64,000 nucleotides of DNA, taken from Marinitoga aeolica (GTDB lineage Bacteria; Thermotogota; Thermotogae; Petrotogales; Petrotogaceae). A program made the translations under genes and the position numbers. The notes under the pieces are model-generated. The model was not told the origin of the DNA. It worked only from the letters and a program-made list of their open reading frames with translations, and made no database searches. Below are positions 54,753-63,643 of the stretch, piece by piece. Position 1 is the first letter of the stretch; each line of letters opens with the position of its first letter. Location: positions 1,798,001 to 1,862,000 of the forward strand of contig NZ_CP069362.1 in assembly GCF_029910535.1 (NCBI RefSeq), written 5' to 3'.

Positions 54753-55773
54753 TTGTCTCATCTCCTTTAAAATATTTCGAATTTATAATAACTTCAGAAT
54801 CATTTTTGAATTGTTGGAAATCTGAAGAAACTAACTTATCAAATAATTTTTTAGCTTTCTCATCTTTTAAATTCTTAATTATATCAGGCCTTGCTTCTTC
54901 AAACGTCATTTGAGTTTTTGGATATTTCTTTTCTATTTTTATTAAAGCATAAGAATCATTATTATATTTCATAGGTTTTAATATAGCTCCCGGAAATGAT
55001 GATCTAATTGTTTTAAGAAAATCACTTTGTTCATTATCAATATTTACTCTCATCATTGTAGCTTCATTCGATGAAATTTTATTTTTATAAATATCATCAA
55101 ATGTATAGTATCCATCAATTATTTTTTGATAAGCCAATGATGCATCATCAGAAGAATTTAATAATACGAGTTTAATATCAGCAGCTTGCGGTTTAAAATA
55201 TTTATCTTTATTTTTATCATATTCATCTCTAATCTCATTTTCTGAAACTGTTACATTATCAATTAGATATTGGTATATTGCAGAAACAGCACGTTGATAC
55301 AGTTTATCATGATATATATTATAAATATATTGTTCTTTGTTTTCAAAACCTTTGGATATTAAATATAACAAAATATCATTTTCTGAAAGTTTTGAGGAAT
55401 TAAAAATACTCTCAACTTGGGATTTTATAGAATTATATAATTCATTTCTTTTCAAATCTAAACCTTTAATTTTTTCTGTAAATTGAATAAATAAAATTTC
55501 TCCAGCTAATTTATCTAATTTTGTTTTTTCATATTTTTGAATTACACTATTTCCTTCAGTACTTCCAACTAATATTTTATAAAAAGTATTATTTAATTTA
55601 TTTATACTTCTCAATATTTCAAGTGTTTTGGCCTGTGATTGAAAATAATCGTAATTTATTGATTCTCCATTAATAACAGCTATAGTTTTAGCCTCGAGAT
55701 CTTCGTATTTCACAATAGCAAAAGAAGTAAAAACGAATAATAATATGAATACCAGCAATAAAGTTTTTCTCAT
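54742..55773 (-). CDS. SurA-like periplasmic chaperone with degenerate parvulin region
   Basis: 343 residues with a signal peptide (1-18, LFVFTSFA). The N-terminal helical region (VINGESINYDYFQSQ, then several helices) resembles SurA/PrsA chaperone domains. The C-terminal half has EIRDEYDKNKDKYFKPQAADIKLVLL and an end segment MTFEEARPDIIKNLKDEKAKKLFDKLV, as around a PpiC parvulin. The parvulin core itself is short and lacks the usual LxxGGDLG motif, so isomerase activity is doubtful. The start overlaps the mazG stop by one base. An outer-membrane protein folding role is likely by family. Confidence 0.75.
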   Translation of the reverse strand: MRKTLLLVFILLFVFTSFAIVKYEDLEAKTIAVINGESINYDYFQSQAKTLEILRSINKLNNTFYKILVGSTEGNSVIQKYEKTKLDKLAGEILFIQFTEKIKGLDLKRNELYNSIKSQVESIFNSSKLSENDILLYLISKGFENKEQYIYNIYHDKLYQRAVSAIYQYLIDNVTVSENEIRDEYDKNKDKYFKPQAADIKLVLLNSSDDASLAYQKIIDGYYTFDDIYKNKISSNEATMMRVNIDNEQSDFLKTIRSSFPGAILKPMKYNNDSYALIKIEKKYPKTQMTFEEARPDIIKNLKDEKAKKLFDKLVSSDFQQFKNDSEVIINSKYFKGDETNGN

Positions 55774-56450
55774 TATAAATCCTCCCCACCTTCATTTTTT
55801 TTATATTCTTCAATAAAATGTTTTGCTGCTTTTGAAATTAATGAATCTATGTTTATATTATTTTTAACATAGAAATATATCAAATGTGTTAAAAAATCAA
55901 TATTATATCTTTTATTTGATTTTTCATTTTTTATATTTTTTAAGTCATCAATTAATAAATCTATAATATCCTCATTTTCGTATGGATCATAACTTACAGA
56001 TAAGGAATTTTCAATTAATCGTCTTAGATTCATTAAAGGAGGCATACCAGGATTATACTCTCCTATTTTTGAAAATTCTTTTTTTCCTTTTTCTTTAGCT
56101 TTTAATTTTTCCCATTGCTCGTAAGAATATTCACCTTTGCTTTCAAAAACATGTGGATGTCTTTTAACCAATTTCTCATTTAACTTTTCTATGACATCAT
56201 TAATAGTAAAATCATTATTTTCTTTTGCTATTTGCGAATGAAAAACCACTTGCAACAAAACATCTCCTAATTCTTCTATTAAATAATTTTTATCTTTGCT
56301 ATCAATGGCATGAACTAATTCATAAGCTTCTTCTATAACATATGGCTTTAAACTTTCATGAGTTTGTTTTTTATCCCACGGGCAACCATTTTCTGAACGT
56401 AAAGTTTCCATTATCTCTAATAATTTTTTAAAATTCTCTAATTCTTTCAT
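55773..56450 (-). CDS. mazG: Nucleoside triphosphate pyrophosphohydrolase MazG
   Basis: 225 residues. The first MazG domain is well kept: LRSENGCPWDKKQTHESLKPYVIEEAYELVHAI, then LIEELGDVLLQVVFHSQIA, giving the EExxE and EExxD metal sites. KLVKRHPHVFE is also typical. The second MazG repeat of E. coli MazG is reduced to a short helical tail, so it is nearer to single-domain forms. It removes non-canonical NTPs or lowers (p)ppGpp. The start follows GTAGGAGGT. It lies eight bases after the rnhB stop. Confidence 0.94.
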   Translation of the reverse strand: MKELENFKKLLEIMETLRSENGCPWDKKQTHESLKPYVIEEAYELVHAIDSKDKNYLIEELGDVLLQVVFHSQIAKENNDFTINDVIEKLNEKLVKRHPHVFESKGEYSYEQWEKLKAKEKGKKEFSKIGEYNPGMPPLMNLRRLIENSLSVSYDPYENEDIIDLLIDDLKNIKNEKSNKRYNIDFLTHLIYFYVKNNINIDSLISKAAKHFIEEYKKNEGGEDL

Positions 56451-56458
56451 AGTACCTC

Positions 56459-57118
56459 CTACAATCCTATCTTCATTAATCTCATAGAATTGAAATCATC
56501 TTTATTATATTTTATCTCATTTTTCAATAATAATGTTTTTATAGGATTAAATGTTATTCTATAAAAATTTTTTATACCATATTTTTTTATATTTTCTATA
56601 TGCTCTTTGGTTGGATATCCCTTATGTTTCTGAAAATTATACTCTGGGTATTTTTCACCTAATTCGACCATAATTCTATCCCTATATACTTTTGCTAAAA
56701 TTGATGCAGCCCCTATAATTTTAGATTTTGAATCTCCTTTTACAATACACTCATAATTTTCTATATTGAGTTTAAAATTTTTTCCATCTATTATAATATA
56801 TTTATTTTCAATATTATAATCTTTTAAAACTCTTTTTATTCCTAAAGTTGTTGCAGAAAAAATGTTGTATAAATCTATCTCCTCGGGGGTAGCTATTTCT
56901 ATGGAATATTTAAAATTTTCCACAATAATTTTATAAGCATCATTTCTGTTTTTTTCTGTCATTTTTTTTGAATCATTTGAAATCTTTTCTAATAATTTAA
57001 GTTGTTTTTCATTTTCAACCAATACTGAACCTATTACAACCGGTCCTGCTAAAGGTCCTCTACCAGCCTCATCTACTCCAATAATTTTACCATATTTTTT
57101 TAAATATTCTAAATCCAT
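56459..57118 (-). CDS. rnhB: Ribonuclease HII
   Basis: 219 residues from ATG 57118; AGAGGTGG lies before it, and the ATG 21 bases upstream is less likely. Motifs: IIGVDEAGRGPLAGPVVIG (DEG active site), SNDSKKMTEK, YIIIDGKNFK and GDSKSKIIGAASILAKVYRD (the last catalytic Asp). It removes RNA from RNA-DNA hybrids and single ribonucleotides. The C-terminal tail after KHKGYPTKEH is normal. First gene of the rnhB-mazG-surA-like-DUF59-prmC run. Confidence 0.95.
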   Translation of the reverse strand: MDLEYLKKYGKIIGVDEAGRGPLAGPVVIGSVLVENEKQLKLLEKISNDSKKMTEKNRNDAYKIIVENFKYSIEIATPEEIDLYNIFSATTLGIKRVLKDYNIENKYIIIDGKNFKLNIENYECIVKGDSKSKIIGAASILAKVYRDRIMVELGEKYPEYNFQKHKGYPTKEHIENIKKYGIKNFYRITFNPIKTLLLKNEIKYNKDDFNSMRLMKIGL

Positions 57119-57248
57119 ATTCCACCTCTTCTTAGACATAAGAAATTAATTTTTATCACATATTATTATTACAAATTAATATGAAAAAATTCTTAACATT
57201 TATGGTAAAATTAAATATCGAGAAAATTACTTTACAGGAGGGAATAAA

Positions 57249-58436
57249 ATGAACTTTTCAAAAAGAGTGTTAAACATGCAGGCATCACCAATTAGAAAAT
57301 TAATTCCTTATGCAGAAAAAGCAAAGAAAGCTGGGAAAAAAGTTTTACATTTGAATATTGGACAACCAGATATTGAAACACCAAAAGCATTTTTTAATTA
57401 TATAGAAAATAATAAATCTGAAGTTGTGGCTTATACCCATTCCGCTGGCTTGTTTGAGCTAAGAGAAGCTTTTTCGAATTATTATAATAAACACGATATA
57501 CCATTTACACCTGAAGAGATTATAGTTACTAACGGAGGAAGTGAAGCAATTATTTTTGCTTTAGGAGCAATAGCTGATCCTGGAGATGAAATTATTGTAA
57601 TTGAGCCATTTTATGCAAATTATAAAGGTTTTGCAGAAATGATGAATGTAAAACTTGTTCCTGTAAGAGCATTACCAGAAACAGGATATGCTGTTCCAGC
57701 TATGGAAGAATTTGAAAAAGTTGTAACAAACAAAACCAAAGGAATTATTTTTTCAAATCCATCTAATCCAACTGGTGCTGTGTATTCTGAAGAAGAATTA
57801 AGAAGGATAGTAGACTTTGCTAAGAAATATGATTTATTCATTATATCAGATGAAGTATATAGAGAATTTACATTTGATGGAACAAAACATATATCTACAA
57901 TGAGATTTGAAGAATATGATAGAACCATAGTTGTAGATAGTATTTCAAAAAGATATAGTGCTTGTGGTGCAAGAGTGGGAGTTTTTGCTACGAAAAATAA
58001 GGATTTATATAATCAGGTAATGAAAATGGCACAATCAAGATTATGTCCTCCAATGATGGCACAATTGGGAACCATAGGATTGTTAGAAATGGATGATTCT
58101 TATATTGATGAAGTATATAAGGAATATGATAAAAGAAGATTGGCTGTATATGAAGAATTGTCAAAGATTGAAGGTGCAGTATTTCAGAAACCAAAAGGAG
58201 CTTTTTATGTTTCTGTGAAATTACCAATAGATAATAGTGAGGAATTTGTGAAATGGGTTCTTACTGAATTTAGCATAGATAATACAACTGTAATGGTGGC
58301 ACCTTTAACCGGATTTTATGCAACACCAAATTCTGGAGAACAAGAAATTAGAATTGCATACGTTTTAGATAGCGAAAAGTTAAAATTTGCAACATATATA
58401 TTGGCAGAAGCTGTAAAAGCATATAATAATAGGTAG
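57249..58436 (+). CDS. PLP-dependent aminotransferase, class I/II (aspartate aminotransferase-like)
   Basis: 395 residues. PLP Lys is in VVDSISKRYSACGARVG (near residue 235); other sites are LNIGQPDIETP, TNGGSEAIIFALGAI, FSNPSNPTGAVY and the terminal IRIAYVLD Arg motif. This is the I-alpha aminotransferase group, close to aspartate and aromatic enzymes of thermophiles, but the substrate cannot be chosen from sequence alone. The start follows CAGGAGGG. The next gene starts eight bases after the stop, so both are co-transcribed. Confidence 0.92.
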   Translation: MNFSKRVLNMQASPIRKLIPYAEKAKKAGKKVLHLNIGQPDIETPKAFFNYIENNKSEVVAYTHSAGLFELREAFSNYYNKHDIPFTPEEIIVTNGGSEAIIFALGAIADPGDEIIVIEPFYANYKGFAEMMNVKLVPVRALPETGYAVPAMEEFEKVVTNKTKGIIFSNPSNPTGAVYSEEELRRIVDFAKKYDLFIISDEVYREFTFDGTKHISTMRFEEYDRTIVVDSISKRYSACGARVGVFATKNKDLYNQVMKMAQSRLCPPMMAQLGTIGLLEMDDSYIDEVYKEYDKRRLAVYEELSKIEGAVFQKPKGAFYVSVKLPIDNSEEFVKWVLTEFSIDNTTVMVAPLTGFYATPNSGEQEIRIAYVLDSEKLKFATYILAEAVKAYNNR

Positions 58437-58444
58437 GTGATATT

Positions 58445-59077
58445 TTGAAAGGTGAAATAATTAAAGCTATAGAATATCTTGAAAAAAAAGGTTTAATAAA
58501 AGGTACATGGGGAAATTTAAGTGTTAGGGTGGATAATAAAATTTATATAACCCCATCTGGAGTACCATATGATATATTGAAGGAAGATGATATATCTATC
58601 TTAGATTTTGAAACAGAAAAACATATTGAGGGATTAAAACCATCAAGTGAAAAAGCATTACATTTGGAAGTTTATAAAAATTTTCCTGAAATAAAAGCGG
58701 TGGTACACACACACAGTTTATATGCTTCAATTTATTCGGCTTTGAGAAAGCCAGTTCCATGTTATATTGAAGATCAGGCGCAAATAATAGGTGGGGAAAT
58801 TCCTGTTGCTGAATACAAATTGCCAGGAACACTTGATCTGGCACTTGAGGCAGTAAAAAAATTTAAGCTTGGAGTATATGGTATATTGTTAGCCAATCAT
58901 GGTATAGTATCTATAGGAAGAAGTTTAAAGGAAGCATTAATTGCAGCAGAAATTATAGAAAAAAGTGCAAATATTGCATATAATGTTGAGTTAATGGGTG
59001 GAGGACATAAATTATCAGAAGAAGATATAAAATGGATGAGAAATTTATATATAGCCTCTTATAGCAAAAATATTTGA
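58445..59077 (+). CDS. Class II aldolase/adducin family protein
   Basis: 210 residues. The family sites are present: [10 protein letters not shown] (phosphate loop), [34 protein letters not shown] (catalytic acid and two zinc His) and [17 protein letters not shown] (third His). This is the fold of L-fuculose-phosphate aldolase, ribulose-phosphate 4-epimerase and MtnB. The substrate remains open; pairing with an aminotransferase is compatible with methionine salvage or a sugar aldolase. The start is TTG at 58445 after TAGGTGAT. Confidence 0.88.
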   Translation: MKGEIIKAIEYLEKKGLIKGTWGNLSVRVDNKIYITPSGVPYDILKEDDISILDFETEKHIEGLKPSSEKALHLEVYKNFPEIKAVVHTHSLYASIYSALRKPVPCYIEDQAQIIGGEIPVAEYKLPGTLDLALEAVKKFKLGVYGILLANHGIVSIGRSLKEALIAAEIIEKSANIAYNVELMGGGHKLSEEDIKWMRNLYIASYSKNI

Positions 59078-59126
59078 AATCATAAAAAGCTTATTCTTTT
59101 ATAATTTTTCAAAAAAGTTAAATTTA

Positions 59127-59135
59127 TGGTATAAT
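59127..59135 (+). promoter_or_regulatory. Extended -10 promoter of the second chemoreceptor
   Basis: TGGTATAAT (TATAAT 59130-59135), 36 bases before the start. The candidate -35 TTTCAA at 17 bp is weak. Confidence 0.5.
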
Positions 59136-59171
59136 AATATTACATTACCGAAAACAAAAAGGAGGGGAAAT

Positions 59172-61154
59172 ATGAAGAGTTTAAAGAGTCAAATGATATG
59201 GATAATTATTTTAATTTCTGTAGTTCCTATGGTTGTTTTTACTACTATTAGTACGTATCAAAATTATAACAAAGCATATAATAACATTACAGGACATTTG
59301 GAATTTTCAACAAAAAATCGTGCAGAAATTTTAAAAACATATTTTAAACCCATATTTGATATGGCAGATATGTTATCTGATGATGCAAATGTTAAAGGGG
59401 CCTATTCTAATAAATATAATGAGAGAACATGGTTATTGAAAAATTTTGATAATATTGTAAAAAAATATGGTAATTTTGACGCAGTGTATATAGGATTAAA
59501 AGATAAAACTATGTTAATGAAACCAGATGTTGATTTACCTGCAGGATATGATCCAACTATAAGACCATGGTATAAATCTGCTATAGCAAAACCTGGGAAT
59601 GTAGTTGTTTCAGAACCATATGCAGATGCTTCAAGTGGAAATATATTAATTACGGTATCAAAAACAGTAAAAGATGAGAATGGGCAAATAATAGGAGTAT
59701 TAGGAATCGACTTATCAATAAAAAATATAGTTGATTCGTTTTTAGGAGATCAGATTTTTGAAGAAGAGGTCCCATATATTATAAATGAAAAAGGGATAAC
59801 TTTAATTCATGAAGATCCTGATAAATGGGGTTTAGATGTTAGTTCTATGGAATTCTTTACTAACGCAACTTCTCAAAGTGGTGTAGTGGAATATACATAT
59901 AATAATGTTACTAAACTTGCCTTTTATTATAAAATACCAGAATTAGGTTGGACAGTATATACTGCAATACCTAAAGCTGTAATTCAAAATACTGTATGGA
60001 AACAAACATATATTTATATCATAATTTTTGGAATTATCATAATTCTCGCACTTGTAATTGGAATAATGTTTGTCAATAATAGTATTGTAAAACCAATCTC
60101 AAAGATGACTCAGGAAATGGAAAAAGTTGGAAAAGGAGAATTAAATGTTAGAGTTGAACTAAATTCTAAGAATGAATTAGGGAAATTAGCTCAAATAATG
60201 AATCAAACTATACAGTCTCTGGCTTTGCTTGTTAAAAAAGTAAAAGATTCATCAGAAACATTGATTCAGACCTCAACAGAAGTAGCTTCTGCTATTGATA
60301 AAAGCGTAAGTGTGAATCATAATATTTTTACTGAGGTAGAAGAAATTAATGCCAAAGTTCAGGATGCATCATCATCATTGGAAGAAACAACAGCAGGAGT
60401 AGAAGAAATAGCAGCAGCTGCACAAAGTGTTTCTAAATCCACTCAAGAAGTTATGGAAAGAACAACAGAAACTTCTAAATTAGCAAAAGATGGTGCTAAA
60501 AACGTAGAAGAAGTAAAGGAAAAAATAAATGATGTAAATGAAAAGGCAAAAGAAAATGCTAAAACAGTAAAATCTCTGGCTAATGAAACAGCAAATATTC
60601 AAGAAATTGTTGAAACAATAAATTCAATTACTGAACAAACAAATTTATTAGCATTAAATGCAGCAATAGAAGCAGCAAGAGCAGGAGAAGCAGGTAAAGG
60701 GTTTGCTGTCGTTGCAGATGAAATAAGGAAATTAGCAGAAGAAAGTAAAAAAGCAACAGAAGAAATAGCAATAATATTAGGTAAAATTCAAGAAAGTGCG
60801 AAAGAGGTTGATATAGAAACGGAAAATGTAGTAGAAAGTATTACAGAGACAAATAAGATGGTATTTCAAATTGCAGAACAATTTGAAAGTATTACAGATA
60901 AAATAGAACAAATTTCTATGATGATTGATAATACAGCAGCATCAGCTGAAGAACAAACGGCATCAACAGAAGAAATAGCAGCGGCAACTGATACAGCTAA
61001 CAAAGCAGTTTTAAGTGTTTCAGAAGATGTTGTGTCATTTAAAAATGAAATAGCAGAACAAAATAAAGATTTTGAAAATGTTGCAAAGGCATCGAAAGAG
61101 TTATCAGATTTAAGTGAAGAGCTCAATGAATTAATTAAACAATTTAAAATTTAA
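59172..61154 (+). CDS. Methyl-accepting chemotaxis protein with dCache_1 sensor
   Basis: 660 residues. TM1 (about 8-28) and TM2 (about 278-300) bound a dCache_1 ligand domain with [31 protein letters not shown] and [13 protein letters not shown], the amino-acid-receptor type pattern. HAMP ([21 protein letters not shown]) follows, then the coiled-coil signalling domain with the tip [19 protein letters not shown]. The DxxR-YD region in the sensor is reminiscent of amino-acid binding, but that needs testing. There is no CheR-docking tail. It is monocistronic with its own promoter and terminator. Confidence 0.93.
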   Translation: MKSLKSQMIWIIILISVVPMVVFTTISTYQNYNKAYNNITGHLEFSTKNRAEILKTYFKPIFDMADMLSDDANVKGAYSNKYNERTWLLKNFDNIVKKYGNFDAVYIGLKDKTMLMKPDVDLPAGYDPTIRPWYKSAIAKPGNVVVSEPYADASSGNILITVSKTVKDENGQIIGVLGIDLSIKNIVDSFLGDQIFEEEVPYIINEKGITLIHEDPDKWGLDVSSMEFFTNATSQSGVVEYTYNNVTKLAFYYKIPELGWTVYTAIPKAVIQNTVWKQTYIYIIIFGIIIILALVIGIMFVNNSIVKPISKMTQEMEKVGKGELNVRVELNSKNELGKLAQIMNQTIQSLALLVKKVKDSSETLIQTSTEVASAIDKSVSVNHNIFTEVEEINAKVQDASSSLEETTAGVEEIAAAAQSVSKSTQEVMERTTETSKLAKDGAKNVEEVKEKINDVNEKAKENAKTVKSLANETANIQEIVETINSITEQTNLLALNAAIEAARAGEAGKGFAVVADEIRKLAEESKKATEEIAIILGKIQESAKEVDIETENVVESITETNKMVFQIAEQFESITDKIEQISMMIDNTAASAEEQTASTEEIAAATDTANKAVLSVSEDVVSFKNEIAEQNKDFENVAKASKELSDLSEELNELIKQFKI

Positions 61155-61162
61155 CAAATAAA

Positions 61163-61192
61163 AATAAGGAAGAGCTTTCGCTCTTCCTTATT
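61163..61192. terminator. Bidirectional Rho-independent terminator
   Basis: A perfect 13-bp stem, AATAAGGAAGAGC (61163-61175) with GCTCTTCCTTATT (61180-61192), and a TTTC loop. It separates the chemoreceptor from the convergent HAD gene and overlaps the first bases of its stop codon. Confidence 0.85.
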
Positions 61193-61871
61193 ATATTAAT
61201 AAATTCAATAATTCATCGTAATTTTTAACTTTTTTACAATTAAGATGGGTATAGACAGATTTTGGATCATATAAAATAAAATCCATTCCAGCATTTTTAG
61301 CTCCAAGATAATCTGAATCAGGATTATCCCCAATATAAACAGAATTTTCAATTGGAATACCCGATAATTTAGCTGCTTCATAAAAGATTAGGGGATCTGG
61401 TTTGGGTTTCCCAACTTTTTCGGAAGTTAAAATAAATTCAAAATATTTATGTAAATTTAAAGCTTTACTTCGACCCTGTTGAACTTTTTCCACACCATTA
61501 GTAATAGCTGCCATTCTTTGACCATTTTTCTTTAAAATTTTTAATAGCTCTTCAGCTCCATCAAAGAAAAAACCAAGTTGAGAAAGATGTTCTAAATAAA
61601 TATTTGAGGCTTCTTTTATGTCATATTTGGAATTTAAACCGATTCTTTCGAAAAATTCTCTGAATCTTTCAATAACAATAACTTCTTTAGGATATTTTCC
61701 TTCTGAAAACAAATTCCACCATTTTTCATTGATAGGTTTATATGTTTCCAGATATTTTTCTTTAGGTTCAATAGAAAAATGTTTTAACATGTTAAATAAT
61801 GCAATTTTTTCAGATTTTTCAAAATCCAGTAAGGTGTGATCTAAATCAAAATAAACAATTTCGTATTTCAT
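61191..61871 (-). CDS. HAD-superfamily hydrolase (YjjG-like)
   Basis: 226 residues. The nucleophile motif is VYFDLDHTLLDFEKSE (DxD), motif II is AAITNGVEKVQQGR, the Lys is in EKVGKPKPDPLIFYEA, and the acidic motif is YIGDNPDSDYLGAKNAGMDFI. A helical cap follows motif I. It is close to the YjjG branch of pyrimidine 5'-nucleotidases, which clear non-canonical nucleotides; substrate remains inferred. The start lies two bases after the methyltransferase stop. Confidence 0.9.
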   Translation of the reverse strand: MKYEIVYFDLDHTLLDFEKSEKIALFNMLKHFSIEPKEKYLETYKPINEKWWNLFSEGKYPKEVIVIERFREFFERIGLNSKYDIKEASNIYLEHLSQLGFFFDGAEELLKILKKNGQRMAAITNGVEKVQQGRSKALNLHKYFEFILTSEKVGKPKPDPLIFYEAAKLSGIPIENSVYIGDNPDSDYLGAKNAGMDFILYDPKSVYTHLNCKKVKNYDELLNLLI

Positions 61872-61873
61872 AT

Positions 61874-62467
61874 TTACTCCTTTCTTACTATAAAATAATA
61901 GAATGAATTTTTTAAATGTCCATACTCTAATAAGTTGAATCCTGCATATTGAATATATTCTAAAGGCTTTCTTATCATAGATGAACCAACAGTGGGATAA
62001 GTAAGTATGTTTGTTAAATATAAAACAATATCTTTTAATAGCTGTCCAGTTAATCCATGTTCTACAAATATACCTTTTCCATCGTGCTTTAATACTCTTT
62101 TGACATTTTTCATAGACTCATAAGGATTTTTTACTGAACAAAAGACATCTATAGATAAAATAGTATCAAAAGTGTTATCATCAAAAGATAAATCTTCCAC
62201 TGAAGAGTGAACAAATTCAAGATTAAGGTCATTCCTTTTTTTAGATTTTTCTTTAGCTATTTTTAACATTTCTATACTTTTGTCTATTAAAACAACATGA
62301 GAATTGGGAGGATAGTATTCTATATTATGACCTGTTCCAACAGCTAAATCCAACGTATATCCCTCAATTTTTGGAACAAAATTTTTTCTAAAATCATTCA
62401 TTGTGGATTTTTCTAATGGGTAAAGAAGAGTATCATATATATTTGCTATAAAATCATATCTGGTCAT
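61874..62467 (-). CDS. SAM-dependent class I methyltransferase
   Basis: 197 residues. TLDLAVGTGHNIEYYP is the glycine-rich SAM loop, VVLIDKSIEMLKIAKEKSK the acidic ribose contact, and FDTILSIDVFCSVKNP the post-II motif, as in UbiE/YcgJ-like enzymes. The substrate is unknown. It is the first gene of a two-gene minus-strand unit with the HAD phosphatase. Confidence 0.87.
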   Translation of the reverse strand: MTRYDFIANIYDTLLYPLEKSTMNDFRKNFVPKIEGYTLDLAVGTGHNIEYYPPNSHVVLIDKSIEMLKIAKEKSKKRNDLNLEFVHSSVEDLSFDDNTFDTILSIDVFCSVKNPYESMKNVKRVLKHDGKGIFVEHGLTGQLLKDIVLYLTNILTYPTVGSSMIRKPLEYIQYAGFNLLEYGHLKNSFYYFIVRKE

Positions 62468-62626
62468 ATAATCACCTCATATTAATTATATCATATTTGT
62501 TTAAAAATATAGATAATTCTCTTTTATTAGTTATTATAGCTTTTTATAATTTAATATAAATGTTGCATTTTCATTTTTTTTTTGATATTATATTTAATGC
62601 AAAAAAATTTATGAGGAGGGTGAAGT

Positions 62627-63565
62627 ATGAGAAAAGTTCTTATTGTGTTATTAGCAGTTTTATTTTCTGCTTTGATTTTTGCAAATGCAGAGTATTATGT
62701 AGTAAAAAGTGGGGATAGTTTGTCAAAAATTTCTGAAGTTACAGGTGTAAGTATTGATAAATTGATTAAATACAATAACATTCAAAACCCAGATCTTATT
62801 GTTGTTGGACAAAAATTAAGATTAATGCCAGAATATACACAAAAAGATTTAAATGAACAAATGGTTTTGGCAATGGACTGGTATCAAACATCTGGTGAAA
62901 TGAAAGCTTTGGCTTATCAAGCATTTAATGTTGCAAAAATGGTTTTTGATAATGATTTAGCAAATAATAATGATCCAATGAAAAGAGCAGTTATAGTTGA
63001 TATTGATGAAACTATCTTAAATAACAGCCCATATGATGCAGGGCATATTGATACAAATCATGCATACCCAACAGGTTGGAATGATTGGTGTAATGCAGCA
63101 CTAGCAACAGCATTACCTGGAGCTGTAGAATTTTTAAATTATGTTGTTGAAAAAGGTGCAGATGTATATTATATTTCAAATAGGAAAGTTGCTGTAAAAG
63201 AAGGAACTATGAAGAATTTAAAAGCTTTAGGATTCCCTCAAGTTACAGATGATCATGTCTTATTAAGAACTGATACATCCGATAAAGAACCAAGAAGAAA
63301 AATGGTAGAAAAAGATCATAGAATTGTATTATTAATGGGAGATAATTTAAATGATTTTACATCAGTATTTAGACATAAAGGATTAAAAGAAAGAAATGCT
63401 TTAGTTGATCAATTTAAAAATGAATATGGAGTAAAATTCATCTTATTACCAAATCCAATTTATGGTGACTGGGAAGGTGCAATTTACAATGGAAATTGGG
63501 GTTTAAGCCCAGAAGAAAAGAGCAAAACAAGAAAATCAGTTATAACAAAATGGCCAGAACAATAA
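62627..63565 (+). CDS. Secreted LysM domain fused to acid phosphatase of the e(P4) type
   Basis: 312 residues. A signal peptide (1-20, AALIFANA-like ending) without a lipobox Cys is followed by a LysM domain (about 22-66: YYVVKSGDSLSKISEVTGVS ... NPDLIVVGQKLRL) and then a class-B-like HAD acid phosphatase (about 75-312). The phosphatase has AVIVDIDETILNNSPYDA (DxDxT nucleophile), VYYISNRKV and LLMGDNLNDF. Family members are 5'-nucleotidases of the outer surface, usually anchored as lipoproteins; here LysM may replace the lipid anchor by binding peptidoglycan. The start follows GAGGAGGG. Confidence 0.9.
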   Translation: MRKVLIVLLAVLFSALIFANAEYYVVKSGDSLSKISEVTGVSIDKLIKYNNIQNPDLIVVGQKLRLMPEYTQKDLNEQMVLAMDWYQTSGEMKALAYQAFNVAKMVFDNDLANNNDPMKRAVIVDIDETILNNSPYDAGHIDTNHAYPTGWNDWCNAALATALPGAVEFLNYVVEKGADVYYISNRKVAVKEGTMKNLKALGFPQVTDDHVLLRTDTSDKEPRRKMVEKDHRIVLLMGDNLNDFTSVFRHKGLKERNALVDQFKNEYGVKFILLPNPIYGDWEGAIYNGNWGLSPEEKSKTRKSVITKWPEQ

Positions 63566-63579
63566 TTTCTAAAATATTT

Positions 63580-63604
63580 ACAGCCTCCTTTTAAGGAGGC
63601 TGTT
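63580..63604 (+). terminator. Hairpin terminator after the LysM-phosphatase gene
   Basis: ACAGCCTCC (63580-63588) pairs with GGAGGCTGT (63595-63603) over TTTTAA. The T tail is broken after two T by CAGTTTGTTGCCAAAC, which resembles an end of repeat elements A and B. Confidence 0.75.
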
Positions 63605-63643
63605 CAGTTTGTTGCCAAACATAGACATATTTTTAATGCAGCG

